DNA of 64,000 nucleotides from Codonopsis lanceolata (Eukaryota > Streptophyta > Magnoliopsida > Asterales > Campanulaceae), in the NCBI GenBank assembly GCA_013146195.2, contig CM028379.1:159246437-159310436 (forward strand), written 5' to 3'. Every line of letters starts with the position of its first letter. Within the stretch, counting starts at the first letter, position 1. Of this stretch, positions 12,312 to 22,500 are shown one piece after another. The notes under the pieces were generated by a model. The model saw only the letters and a list, made by a program, of their open reading frames with translations. It ran no database searches and was not told the origin of the DNA. The translations under genes and the position numbers were made by a program.

Positions 12312-12959
12312 GTGATTAATGTGATTATGGACGAAGAGCCCACTCTGACTCAGCTTGGAAAACAGATATACTCTTTATCCAAAGTGATGGACCGACCTAC
12401 TACCTTGCAAGATGGGGAACAAGCAATTCAGTTTACTCGTAGCGAGCTGGCGAGTAATGTAGCAGACGGCAGATCCTTGATAGTTTCAGCACTAGTGGAT
12501 GGCTAGGTCGTGCATAGAATTATGGTGAATCTTGGGCGTCTTAGAGATGTAATGTATTACTCGTGCTTTCGAGGGCTCGAGTTGAGCGATGATCGGTTAA
12601 AACCATATGCGAGGGGGCATTGGAAGGTTTACCAATCATAAGGTCTGGTCGAAAGGTACAATCGAGCTAGAAGTGTTCATTGGTGAAGGAAGCAAGGCGG
12701 TGAGAAGATTACCTTCATGGTGATCGATCTGAAGTCTCCTTATAATATAATCTTGGGTGTACCTAGTATGGCCAAATTTCAGATGGTAGCATCAATCCCG
12801 CATCAACGAGCTAAGTTTTACACAGATGGGGGAATAGGAGTGCTAAGGAGCCAGCCCAGGGCAGTGCTCGAATATGTGCGGGATAGCCAGAGAAAGAAGC
12901 AGAAGCTGACGTTGGAAGATGACGTTGAAGTCGGGGGAGCGAGCTGTGCAACAAGATGA
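12312..12959 (+). pseudogene. Decayed protease region of retrotransposon 1
   Basis: Opens in the frame from 12312 and is interrupted by TAG at 12504-12506. The frame then continues through the aspartic protease active-site region. Where a D-T/S/G-G triplet is expected, the codons at 12528-12536 read N-L-G: the catalytic aspartate codon is AAT, one G-to-A step from GAT. A later piece, 12717-12959, has the DLKSPYNIILGVP motif that closes the protease fold in this lineage. The loss of the aspartate alone would abolish cleavage of the polyprotein. Confidence 0.65.
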
Positions 12960-13030
12960 ACTTGCTGAAGGGGGCGTCGATAATCCTTTGCCGACATTGC
13001 ATTGGCGTCGGGGATCGATAGACAGAGGCC

Positions 13031-13953
13031 ATGGAAGAGGACCAGCTTGATAAGGTTGAGGATCGAGCTGAGGAGGATGAGAAGGTGGAGTGCGACACAC
13101 TCCAAATACGGGATGAGCCAGAATTCACGGCCCAGGATGAGCTCGAGGAAGTGATCATCAATTATGCTTACCCCGAGCAGAAAATAAAAATTGGCAGGGC
13201 TTTGACAGCGGAGGCACATGCAAATCTGGTCAAACAATTACAAGACAGCTTGGATGTTTTTCCTTGGCGGCCAGAGGATATGCAGGGGATAAGCAAGACT
13301 GTGGCTTCGCATCAGCTCAACGTCGATCCAACCTTTCGACCAATCCAGCAGAGACCTAGAATTTACTCCGTTGAAAAAGATCAAGCCATCAGGGAAGAGG
13401 TCGAGAAGTTGCTGAACGCTGATATAATCGAAGAGATACATTACCCAACTTGGTTGGCTAATGTAGTTATGGTGAAAAAATCCAACGGCAAGTGGCGAAT
13501 GTGTGTGGATTTCACGGATCTGAATAAAGCCTGCCCGAAGGACTGCTATCCTTTACCAAGAATCGACAAGTTGGTGGATGCTATTGCGGGATTCGAGCTT
13601 ATTAGTTTCATAGACGCTTATTCCGGGTACCATCAAGTAAAAATGAATGAGCAGGATAAGGCTCGGCGACTTCAGCGGCGGGAGGGCTGTATTGTTATAA
13701 AATGATGCCTTTTGGCTTGAAAAACGCAGGAGCCACTTATCAGAGGATGGTGAATAAGATATTCAGCTCGCAGCTCGAGAGGAATGTTGAAGCATACATC
13801 GATGATATGGTGGTCAAGACTAAAAGGTGTGACCACCTGATAGATGCAGGCGAGACCTTTGCCAATCTCGGGAAGAATAACATGAAGTTGAACCCGAGCA
13901 AGTGTGTGTTCGGGGTGAAGGTGAAGGCAAGTTCCTCGGGTTTATGGTGGTGA
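13031..13953 (+). pseudogene. pol: Reverse transcriptase of retrotransposon 1 (frameshifted)
   Basis: The first frame (13031-13705) holds the RT fingers and palm. Landmarks are GKWRMCVDFTDLNKACPKD, then FIDAYSGYHQVKM. Around 13665-13700 small indels shift the frame, and the second frame (13702-13953) carries MPFGLKNAGATYQRM and the catalytic Y-I-D-D at 13795-13806 within AYIDDMVVK. Another shift follows near 13953. The RT signature residues are all visible, so decay is by frameshift rather than by loss of the active site. RT copies the element RNA into cDNA in the cytoplasmic particle. Confidence 0.88.
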
Positions 13954-13960
13954 GAGGGCA

Positions 13961-14590
13961 TTGAGGCCAATCCAGAAAATTAAGGCGTTGGTCACCATGA
14001 AGCTTCCCCGCTGCATAAAGGATGTTCAGAGGCTCAATGGCAGGGTAATTGCCATTGGTCGTTTTATCTCTAGATCGGCAGAAAGGTGTTTGTCATTCTT
14101 TAAAGTTCTCCGCGGGAATAAGGGGTTTGAATGGACGCCTGAGTGTCAAAAAGCTTTCGAAGAGCTGGTGAAGTATTTAGGAAGTCCTCCTTTGTTGAGC
14201 AGCCCGATTTTCGGGGAGAAATTGTTTGTGTACTTAGCAGCTACCGAGTAGGCGGTAGCCGCTGTATTGGTTAGAGAAGAGTGCAATGTCCAGAAACCTG
14301 TTTATTATGTTTCAAAGGCCCTTACTGATGTAGATGGAAGATATTTTAATGCAGAAAAGTTAGCCTATTAAACTTGTTCTTCTTTCGGAAACTTCGAGCT
14401 TATTTTTCTGCGCATTCGATTGTTGTATATACTGACACGCCTTTGAGGAAGATTTTGCACAAGCCGGATACTTCTGGTCGTCTACTCACTTGGTCGATCG
14501 AGTTGACTGAGTTTGATATTGATTATCAAACTCGGCGAGCTATCAAGGCACAGGCCTTAGCAGATTTTGTGGCTGAAACACATTTTAAGG
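13961..14590 (+). pseudogene. pol: gypsy RNase H and connection domain of retrotransposon 1
   Basis: Begins in the frame 13961-14251 (RLNGRVIAIGRFISRSAER, the RT connection). That frame stops at TAG 14249-14251, is readable again in the same frame, and then breaks at TAA about 14369-14371 with small indels. It resumes in the frame from 14374 with VVYTDTPLRKILHKPDTSGR and LLTWSIELTEFDIDYQTR, the end of the classical gypsy RNase H. This enzyme removes the RNA strand during reverse transcription. Confidence 0.8.
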
Positions 14591-14654
14591 ATTCTGGCGA
14601 GGAAGAAATACCATCTGAAGCGACATCAGTGAGTGCTCCAAGCCCAAAATCACG

Positions 14655-15045
14655 ACCAGAATATTGTTGGGAACTTCATGTTGATGGTTCGGCTAGTAGG
14701 TTTGGGAGTGGTGCTAGATTGGTACTAGTTCCTCCTGAGCAAGATGCGGAATTTGAGAAAGCACTGCGCTTCAAATTTCCAGCTTCCAACAATCAGGCAG
14801 AGTATGAAGCATTGATTGCTGGGCTCGAGCTAGCACAGGATATAGGAGTGCGTGCACTGGTTGTGTACTGTGATTCTCAGTTGGTGGTGAATCAGGTCAA
14901 AGGTGATTACGCGGTTCATCATCCGATTTTGGTTCGTTATTGTGCGATGGTGAAGGAGATTTTAAAAGATTTTGATTATTGGGAACTGGTGAGAATTGCT
15001 CGGGAAGATAATATGCGAGCTGACTATTTGTCGAAGATGGCTGAA
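14655..15045 (+). pseudogene. pol: Second, archaeal-type RNase H (aRNH) of retrotransposon 1
   Basis: Lies in the long intact frame 14374-15783, just after the gypsy RNase H. The D-E-D-D catalytic set is visible as HVDGSAS, NQAEYEALIAG, YCDSQLVV and the final D in RADYLSKMA. A duplicated archaeal-like RNase H between the gypsy RNase H and integrase is the diagnostic feature of the plant Tat lineage (Tat, Ogre, Retand, Grande types). The domain itself is uninterrupted; only the polyprotein around it is broken. Confidence 0.85.
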
Positions 15046-15299
15046 GATGAAATCCAGTCTTTGCACCCCGGAGTCATGATCGAGCATCTGGAAGTACCGG
15101 TTATAGAAAATGAGGTGATTATGCATATTGAGCCAGCTGCAAAATGTTGGATAGACGATCTCAAGTCATACATCGAGCAAGGGACATTGCCCGAGGATAA
15201 GAAGGAGGCTAGAACTATTCAGAAGCGATCATTTCGCTATGTTATTTTGGATAACATTCTCTATCGGAGATCCTACACCCGACCTTTGTTGAGATGTGT

Positions 15300-16379
15300 G
15301 CGACCAGAAATGACGGAAGGAATTTTGGGAGAGGTACACGAAGGAAAATGTGGAGGTCATCCTGGTCAGAGATCATTGGCCGAAAAAGTCTTGGCAGCTG
15401 GATTTTACTGGATAACATTGAGGCGAGATGCCGAGATGTATGTTCGTCGATGTGACAAATGTCAGCGTTACGCAGATATACCACGTTTGCCATCTACCGA
15501 GCAGACTCCTATTGTAGCTTCATGGCCATTTGTCATGTGGGGAATAGATTTAATTGGCCCATTTCCCGTGGCTCGCTCGAAGTTCAAATATGCAGTGGTC
15601 GCTGTTGACTACTTCACTAAGTGGGTGGAAGCGAAGCCCTTGGCGACCATCAGTGAAGTTAATGTCATTGATTTTGTTCATGAGCATATATGGTGCCGGT
15701 TTGGGGTTCCGCGAGCAATTGTGTCTGATCACGGGACTCAATTTTCTAAAAATTCACTAAAGCGTGTGAGCAGATGCGGGTGAAGCATTGGCAATCATCG
15801 GTGGCATACCCTCAAGGCAATGGGCAAGCTGAGGCTGCAAATAAACAAATTCTGCATGTTTTGAAGCGAAATCTAGAGGATAAGGCAGGCAGATGGGTAG
15901 ACGAGCTGCCTTCAGCCTTGTGGTCGGTTAGAACGACAGTCAGGGGTCCAACGGGAGAAACAACTTTTTCCTTGGCTTACGGGTTTGATGCTATGGCTCC
16001 GGTAGAAATGTATTTGCCTACTCATAGGGTTTTGCGCTACGACATTGCGTCCAATAACACAGCCAGGGCAGCTGATTTGGATTTGTTGGAGGAAAAACGG
16101 TTGGAAGCTAAGATGAGAATGGCTAATTATAAGCAGCGAGCAAAAGCCCACCACGATAAAAGGGTTCGTGGTAGGTCGTTTGCTGCGGGGGATTGGGTCC
16201 TCCGTAAGATTGAGGCAACAGGTCATCGAGCTGAGTGGGGAAATCTTTCACCAAATTGGGAAGGGCCTTTTCAGATTTCTAGGATCATTAAGGAATGCAC
16301 TTATATGTTGCGAACAGAGGATGGTGACGAGCTGAAACATCCATGGCATGCGGATCATTTGAAGAAATACTATTGGTAA
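15300..16379 (+). pseudogene. pol: Integrase of retrotransposon 1 (frameshifted)
   Basis: The zinc-binding N domain (H at about 15337, then CDKCQRY near 15450) is followed by the catalytic core: Asp at 15547-15549 in WGIDLIGPF, Asp at 15727-15729 in SDHGTQF and Glu at 15831-15833 in GNGQAEAANKQ. So all of D, D and E are retained. A frameshift between about 15740 and 15775 separates the second Asp from the Glu. The C-terminal part ends with HPWHADHLKKYYW and a stop at 16377-16379. Integrase inserts the cDNA and leaves the 5-bp target duplication seen at this element's borders. Confidence 0.85.
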
Positions 16380-17001
16380 TTGACTTGCAATATGTAATTC
16401 TTTGATCATTTCTTATAGCAAATGATAATGGCGAAACTCGATTATGCTTTCAGCTTTATATTTGGAAGTTGGTCTTCGAGTTGTTTTTATTGCTTTCTCG
16501 ATTATTCCCTTTGACGAGTATGAGATTATTCTTGCTCGTCTAAAGGGTTGATGTTCAAGTTGACTTGGTGTTCGAGACAATGGTTTTCCCTGTGTATTTG
16601 ATTATTATTTGATTATTCTCTTTTCTGAGCATAAAGGGCTTTATGCACATGAAAAGAGTTGGTGTTCGAATAGGGGTGGTGTAGTGATTTTTTATTGGCA
16701 GAGGTGGTTTTGCTCGAAAGAAGAGTTAAACAGGTCAAAGCTAAAACAAGGAAATGAAAGTATTCAGCCAGCAGATAAAGCAAGTAGCAGAATATTACAA
16801 ACTTTAAAAATAAATTGTTTTTGGGATCAAGGCACGCAGGCCAGAACAGTGGTTTCAAGCACTTGGAGCAGCGTTGTTGTTGTTAGTTGTTGGAGTTGGT
16901 TCGTTTGTCCCTTCGGTTGTGGTTTCCAAGATGGTTACTTCGTCCTCAGCTTGGTTGGGAGCGTTCTCATCTGTTGATGGGGGAGCTTGGGACCCCCAGA
17001 T
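16380..17001. other. Spacer between integrase and the antisense gene of retrotransposon 1
   Basis: Non-coding, with degenerate short repeats built on gctcg and gttcgag words. Convergent polyadenylation of the plus-strand pol transcript and the minus-strand gene would fall here. No clear signal singled out. Confidence 0.4.
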
Positions 17002-19505
17002 CTAGGTCATTAGTTCTGTTACGGTGGGATTGGCGACATGAGGAGGATTCCACGGCGATAAGCCTTTCTCTACATCAGCCTCAGCCAAGGATTCTAACTC
17101 GTCCTCAGTGAATGGCACGAGGGCATGGCCTGGTCGGGCAGATGAATGGAATAGTGGATTGGCACCCCACTCCGTGAGCTGATCAGGTCGGATCTCCAAT
17201 CCGCTGCAAGAAATCTGCCTCAAGACATGGTTCATACCCTGCAGAAAGAACGGGTAGGCCTCACCTTCAACACAGCTAGCGAAGTCGTCAGAGCTCTTAT
17301 AGTCCTCGATGATTTTTTGCCTTTGCTCTTCGCTCGTCAAAGAGTCAGCCTCCGTTAATTTCTTCTCGAGATCAGCGACCATGGCGTTCGCAGCCTCCAA
17401 GTTACTCTGGCAAGAGCGAAGCTCTTTGCGCACCCCAGTTATATTGTTCAGGGCCGTTTCTTCAGACTTTTTGGAGAGGTTAAGTTGGGACTCCAGAGCT
17501 TTTTTCTCGGCCTCGATTTGGGAGAGCTCGGTCACTTTGCTCGTAAGGGATTCCTCGGTACTCTTGAGTTCAGCTCGGATGGAGTTGATCTTCTCCTCCA
17601 GTTGATTTTTCTCAGTGGTGAGAGTGGCATTGGTGGTGAGGTTGGTTACCAGGCGCTCATACATCAAAATCGATTTGTTGGCAATCTGTAAGAAAAGATG
17701 TTGTTTAAGAGAGAGAGAGAATGCAAGGAAAATAAGGTTGTACGGAGAAAGCATTACCTCGGTCATACACATCCCCATTTCGCCGATCAGGACAGAGCTC
17801 GCTTGATCAACATACTTCTTTTGGACTCCGCTGTGATGGAGTCGTTTCATCAATCCAAGGCCAGCAGTGGCCTGAAATCCACTCCGCTTGTTTATATTGA
17901 TGTTGTTGAGATCGGGCACGTTGGCAAGCTCTCTAATAAGGGCGGCAGCTTTTGGTTGATTGTCAGGCATGAGGAAATTCTCCTTTTGCCAGGATGGGAT
18001 ATCTTCTTCGACCACAGCCTTCTCTGCTCGGCGCTTTGTCCTTCTCGGGCTTTCACTTGGTTCTATGATAATGACAGGGGAAGGGGTTGGGTCAACCCTT
18101 TGTGTAGAGGAAGTGGGGATAGCCGTTGTGGTAGGCTGGCTAGGTTCCGGTTGTTGGCGCTTAGTTCCTCGGCTAGTAGTGCTAGCCGGGACGATGGGAA
18201 GATTGACCAGAGGTTGGGTTGAAAGATGTTTAGCTCGCTTGTTTGAGCTCTTCTTGGCAGCTTGCATAAACTTGCTAACGTAGGTTAATTGCCTCATGTC
18301 TGCACAAGATAAAAAGAGCGTTAAAGAGAAGAAAACATGGATTTGCAAGGTTATTAAAAAGAAGAAAGGATGCAGTTGAAGTGTTAACCGGTCAGTGAGA
18401 AAGAAGGTCTGCAGAGAACTCCAGTTCGAGCACATTCTTCGCATTCATTTGGGAACTTCTTTCTGTGGCATAAACCCCAGTATGGGTGAGGAATTTCAGG
18501 GTCAATCGCAACCCGAGGTTCAATGCCTACCATGGGCAAGTTGGAAATTCCAGTTTGACGGAGAAGGGCGAGGTCGCAGGTGAGAACTCGCCAGTCGAGC
18601 ACAAAATCTTGACAAGCTCGTCCATCTCCCTCTTTTACTTTGAGCAGCGTTCTGAAAGCTCGGGCTATTCTGGGTTCACCATTTTGGTAGGCATTTTTAT
18701 CATGCTCAGGGAGTCCATAGTCGCTGAGGTAGGGAGCAAAAGGCCAGCCAATGCTCGACTCGACCAGTAAAGCCTTGCTGTCCAATCCATCTACCTTGTT
18801 TGGGCTGTCGTTAAGGAGTTTGAAGTAGTTGGGGTTCGAGCGACTTGAAATGCGCCCAGATTTTTTATCTAAAGAAAGGAGAAAGAATTTTCGAAACAAG
18901 GTCATATCGGGCTCAAACCCGAGCAACCGACAGGCTACTGTAAAGGATACTAAGAACCTAACGGTGGTAAGGGTTAAGTCGCAAGGAAGAGTGTTGGAGT
19001 CGTTCAGGAATTCTACGACAAATGGGTCGAGGGGGAGGCGAAGCCCGACCTGAAAGAAGTCAAAATAAAATACCATCTTGTCCCCTTGGAAGTTGTGACC
19101 CTTCTTGTCAATGTCCAAATTAAAGGCGCGGACTCGGTAATGTTTGGGATCAATTCCTAAAGAATAAAACCAGGTACTAATTTCCTCTTCGGAATTTAAG
19201 TCGTCCCATTTGATCGAGGAGGGGGTGTATGGGGTGATGGGAGTGGATGAATTTTGGCTTGGCCCAGGTAGTTAATTGTTTAAACGGGGAGGATTTTCTG
19301 CTCGCATAGTCTCACAAGGGTTTTGGAAACTACTGTTTACTTCCTGCTCGCCTGATTGTAAGGACCTTCGTCGACGAGGGATTAATGTGGCCTCTTCTTG
19401 CTCGTTTTCTTCAGAGCTCGAATGTGAGGATGGTGGATCTTCTCTTGGTGCTCCGTGGTCGTAACTTTGACCTTCAATCTCAGATACACTGCCCTCGCTA
19501 GACAT
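17002..19505 (-). pseudogene. Spliced antisense accessory gene of retrotransposon 1 (Transposase_28-like plus coiled coil)
   Basis: Three exons on the minus strand: 19505-18389, 18299-17759 region ending at 17758, and 17685-17002. Introns of 89 bp (18300-18388) and 72 bp (17686-17757) have GT...AG ends and pyrimidine-rich acceptors. Joined, the exons give 2343 nt, exactly 780 codons plus stop, with the frame kept at both junctions. One TAA (19272-19274, codon 78) is the only break. The N-terminal half, with FQVGLRLPLDPFVVEFLND and CRLLGFEPDMTLFRKFF, matches the layout of the 'putative gypsy type transposon' domain PF04195. A cysteine-rich tail (CHRKKFPNECEECARTGVLC) follows, then a basic low-complexity stretch and a long heptad coiled coil in exon 3. 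The role is unknown. Such extra ORFs are known in Tat-lineage elements. The start at 19505 is chosen because an acceptor-like TGTAG lies just upstream. Confidence 0.78.
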
Positions 19506-19506
19506 C

Positions 19507-19828
19507 CTACAGGAAGAGGAATCGAGAAAATATGTATTAAAGATTGATCGGGGTAGACATAGCGACATAAGCAAAATTAAAAATCTGGGGCAAGTAGGTC
19601 ACGGGATCAGTGAGCAGGGCACCGATCACAGATTTCTCGATTCCCTTGGTTTGGATTGAAATGGTTGACAGACAGTGAAGAGCAAAATGGATCAGACGTG
19701 GGTTTGTTACATCTAAGTGTTTGAGCAATTCGTGGAGAGTTAAAAATGGGTTTAATTAGTATAAACCCTAATTCAAAATCTGAAAGAAGAAAATGCAATT
19801 GGAGATTGGAGAGGGAAGCGTGAAATAC
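19507..19828 (-). other. Predicted 5'-UTR intron of the antisense gene
   Basis: On the minus strand, CCAG|GTATTT (exon end at 19829) and a pyrimidine-rich tract ending CTGTAG (19507-19512) would define a 322-bp intron. It ends one base before the ATG at 19505. This is a prediction from splice-site appearance only. Confidence 0.4.
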
Positions 19829-19996
19829 CTGGTAGTTTCTGAGGATCTTGATCTCGATTTCGAAGGCCTTGTGAGAGATTGAATCTGGAAGCTTGTTCTT
19901 GATTGGAGTCTGCAGATTCCTCAATTGATTTTTTCTCTCTCAAGTTTTCTTCAGGAATTCGTAAATGGTAAAGTTTTAAAGGGAAGCGAACTCTGT

Positions 19997-20004
19997 CTTT
20001 TATA
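19997..20004 (-). promoter_or_regulatory. TATA box for the antisense gene
   Basis: TATAAAAG on the minus strand, inside gggtataaaagacag, lies about 490 bp upstream of the predicted ATG and about 315 bp inside the 3' LTR. It would place a start near 19970 and make the gene independent of the LTR promoter. Confidence 0.5.
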
Positions 20005-20299
20005 CCCAATGGAACCGCCGGTTAGTGAATATGAATCATTGGGCTCTTGACACGAGGCTCATTGTACGAGGCAGCATTTAATGCCCTGCAAGAAAATGGG
20101 CCTGTCCACTTCATGGCTGGCGGCTGACGGCTTTGCCTTTTGAGCACGTTTTCCTAAAAGTGCCTTTTGGGTAACCGTCCATTCAGATTTTGGCTCCAAG
20201 ATTATGTGGATCATGTATTTGAAAGATTCGGTTATTCTAGAAAGTGCTCTGTGAATTTTTTGAGCTCCTCCTCGTCACGAGCATGAATACTCAGTGAAC

Positions 20300-20312
20300 A
20301 AGGAGTAAGGGG
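20300..20312 (+). other. Polypurine tract of retrotransposon 1
   Basis: Purine run aaggagtaagggg ending four bases before the 3' LTR. This is the expected site for priming plus-strand DNA synthesis. Confidence 0.65.
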
Positions 20313-20316
20313 CTAC

Positions 20317-20502
20317 TGAACTGCCCGGCCCAATAGGCCCAAGCCATGGGTCACGTGCCAAGCATTTGGATTTCACCCGAGCAAGTGAGCAAAGCCTTAG
20401 CCTTTATCAGGTGAGTTGCCCGCGAGCTGGGGGCTCAACCAACGAGCGGGACTTACGATGCTCGCCAGTTCCGGATGCATCCGAAATATTTAGGACGCAT
20501 CA
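20317..20502 (+). repeat. 3' LTR of retrotransposon 1 with a 434-bp internal deletion
   Basis: Keeps the first ~160 bp (TGAACTGCCCGG...) and the last ~25 bp (...TTAGGACGCATCA) of the LTR. The central 434 bp present in the 5' copy, including its TATA box, is missing. The join reads ccggatgcatccg; TGC is shared by both break points, so microhomology repair is likely. Because only one LTR carries it, the deletion arose after insertion. Confidence 0.88.
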
Positions 20503-20838
20503 CATCTAATAAATCATCCACCATTTATTTAAGGACAAACAAGTAAATTTATCTTATTTACTATAAAAATGTGAGTTGTCTGTTAGAAATTAATTTATGG
20601 AGAAAATTATCATTTCATCTAATAAACCATCCATCATTTATTTAAGGACAAACAAGTAAATTTATCATGATAAAAAAAATATTTGTACAAAAATAATATT
20701 TAATAAATCACTCCCCATTGAATAAGGTCAAATAAATAATTTATTATTTTACTAATCAATTCCATAAATAATTACCAAACTAACCATAAATTTAATAAAT
20801 CACTCACCATTGAATAATGTCAAAAAATAAATAAATTA
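20503..20838. repeat. Satellite array, distal part
   Basis: Resumes with catctaataaatcatccacc, exactly where the array was broken at 10328, and fades out at about 20838 in an AT run. It contains one more ctataaaaatgtgag sub-unit head near 20560. Confidence 0.8.
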
Positions 20839-22130
20839 TATATATATATTAAACCTTTAAAGTGTTTCTCATCTTTTCAATGTGGGACAAAATATATTAC
20901 TAATTATGCATCTATTTTGAACCTTTAAAGAGAGGTTAGTTTGCTTGTTGGTGACATATTCATCTTCCAATATTGGATTGCAATTGTTTGCAATTTTCAT
21001 ATGATCCCCTTGTTTCTATGATGTTACAAACAACTCATATTTTTTTCTGACTTTATGACACTTCAACTAACGGATTTAGGGTTAAGGGACTATCGGTGTC
21101 CAAAATTTTCATTCTTTGGTGTGTGGCGTGTATTTGTGTTGTACAGTCCCTTATGGACTTTTTTAAAGTTTAGGGACTAATGGTCTAATTTTCCCTTAAA
21201 TAATTTTTTTTTAATTTTTGAGATATTTTCTTAACTTTAAAGTTAATTATGAGAATTTTTTAATTATTTTTCTGATTGTTGAAACAATTATTCATTAATT
21301 TTTATTACAAACATATCTTAAATATCAAATGGTTAACTAAATGATAGAATTATAACTAAATCCAACTTTGCACCCAAGGAAAAAGACCAACATAATACTC
21401 ATGTCATATACAATGTGTCATTTCCCATTAATATTATTAACTCTCATAGACGTGAGGGGCAAAGTGGAATGAATAACAAAATTGTATATGAAAGTGAGAC
21501 ACATAATTTATAGGTTAGGGTGCAACGTGATATTTAAGCAAATACTTCCAGGAGCGAATCGTATTTTGGCCCCATAAAAATTAGGCCAAAAAAAGCAAAT
21601 ATCCCATCAAAGCTTCTATCAAATCTCACTTTGGGTTTTTTATAATTAATTTAATTTATAGGAGAAATATACACACATATATGTATGTATGTATATATTT
21701 AAATATATATAAATATTTATTATTTCTGGTGAAAAATATACATTAAAATTTCATAAAGGACAATTTTCAGAAATATATATAGTTTTTTCGTATATAAAAA
21801 TAATAATTAAAATAAAACAAAAAAAATGAAGACAAAACATTTCGCAAAAATCATTAAGAACACGTGCAAGACATGTGTACCTAACTAGTACATTTAAAAA
21901 GAACTTCTTATCGGCCGATTAGAAGATTGAAACATGTGAATATCATGAGAATTAGACTCACACAAGAGTTAGACTACACCTTGTTAGCAACTTAGCGGGT
22001 AAATGATTAATTTTACTATTGTACTTTGATTAATCTTTACTAGTTTTTGTATCCGTGCCTATGTCACAATGCTAGTATGAAATTTCATCAAAATATTGTT
22101 TTTACTATTTTTTATTATATTTTGTTGGAT
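20839..22130. other. Gene-free AT-rich DNA
   Basis: No convincing ORF or RNA gene. Contains TATG/AT simple repeats near 21670-21720, and a right-end-like cgtattttggcc motif near 21577 that recalls the Mutator-like terminus at 1268 but lacks a visible partner. Confidence 0.4.
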
Positions 22131-22500
22131 AAAAAATGAATTTTATTAGATCAAGTGTACATTGGTAAGCAAAAAACATTCAAGGCAATAAGTGGAAACA
22201 AAAATTTGAACAAAATAGGAGAAAAAAAGACAAACAGAAAGGAATGCAGGAAACTAATTTCCTGAGTTTAAGATAATTTACATCTGACGGGACTAACCTA
22301 TGTAGTATAATCAATCTGGTTCATGTAAGAGCTGTAGCTTTCCAGTCCTTAAATTGTTATGTAGATGGGAACTGAATTAAATGTTTTCCTTTGGATACAA
22401 AAATAATTTTTATTAGATCAAGTGTACAATGGTAAACAAAAAACAATCAAGCCAATAAGTGGAAACAAAAATGTGAACCAAACAGGAGAAAAAAAGAGAG
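22131..22500. repeat. Direct repeat pair of ~105 bp
   Basis: Segments at about 22131-22235 and 22394-22500 share ttattagatcaagtgtaca followed by gtaaacaaaaaacaatcaag-like sequence. They are about 265 bp apart. No coding function seen. Confidence 0.55.

Larger units (their letters stand above)
10329..20502 (+). mobile_element. Retrotransposon 1: Tat-lineage Ty3/gypsy element inserted in the satellite
   Basis: A 10.2-kb element with TG...CA LTRs (10329-10948 and 20317-20502) and a perfect 5-bp target duplication, CATCT, at 10324-10328 and 20503-20507. On removal of the element the satellite unit reads on without a break. Order on the plus strand: LTR, primer-binding site, gag, protease, reverse transcriptase, RNase H, a second archaeal-type RNase H, integrase, then a spliced gene on the minus strand, polypurine tract and 3' LTR. 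The dual RNase H and the extra antisense gene are known marks of the Tat branch. gag and pol are broken by several stops and frameshifts, so it is not autonomous. The shared LTR portions differ at 3 sites plus one 1-bp indel over about 185 bp, suggesting a fairly recent insertion. Confidence 0.92.

Noticed and set aside
11425..12343. Several overlapping frames on both strands in the gag region
   Set aside because: None has domain content of its own; the zinc knuckle and spacing show they are the fragments and shadows of one decayed gag.
13031..16379. Sequencing or assembly error as the cause of all pol frameshifts
   Set aside because: The receptor gene and the antisense ORF of the same element are almost free of indels, and the load fits the age from LTR divergence. 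Read-level checking would settle it.
17309..18283. Plus-strand open frames opposite the antisense gene of retrotransposon 1
   Set aside because: They are shadows of the spliced minus-strand coding sequence, which has domain and coiled-coil content and consistent splice sites.
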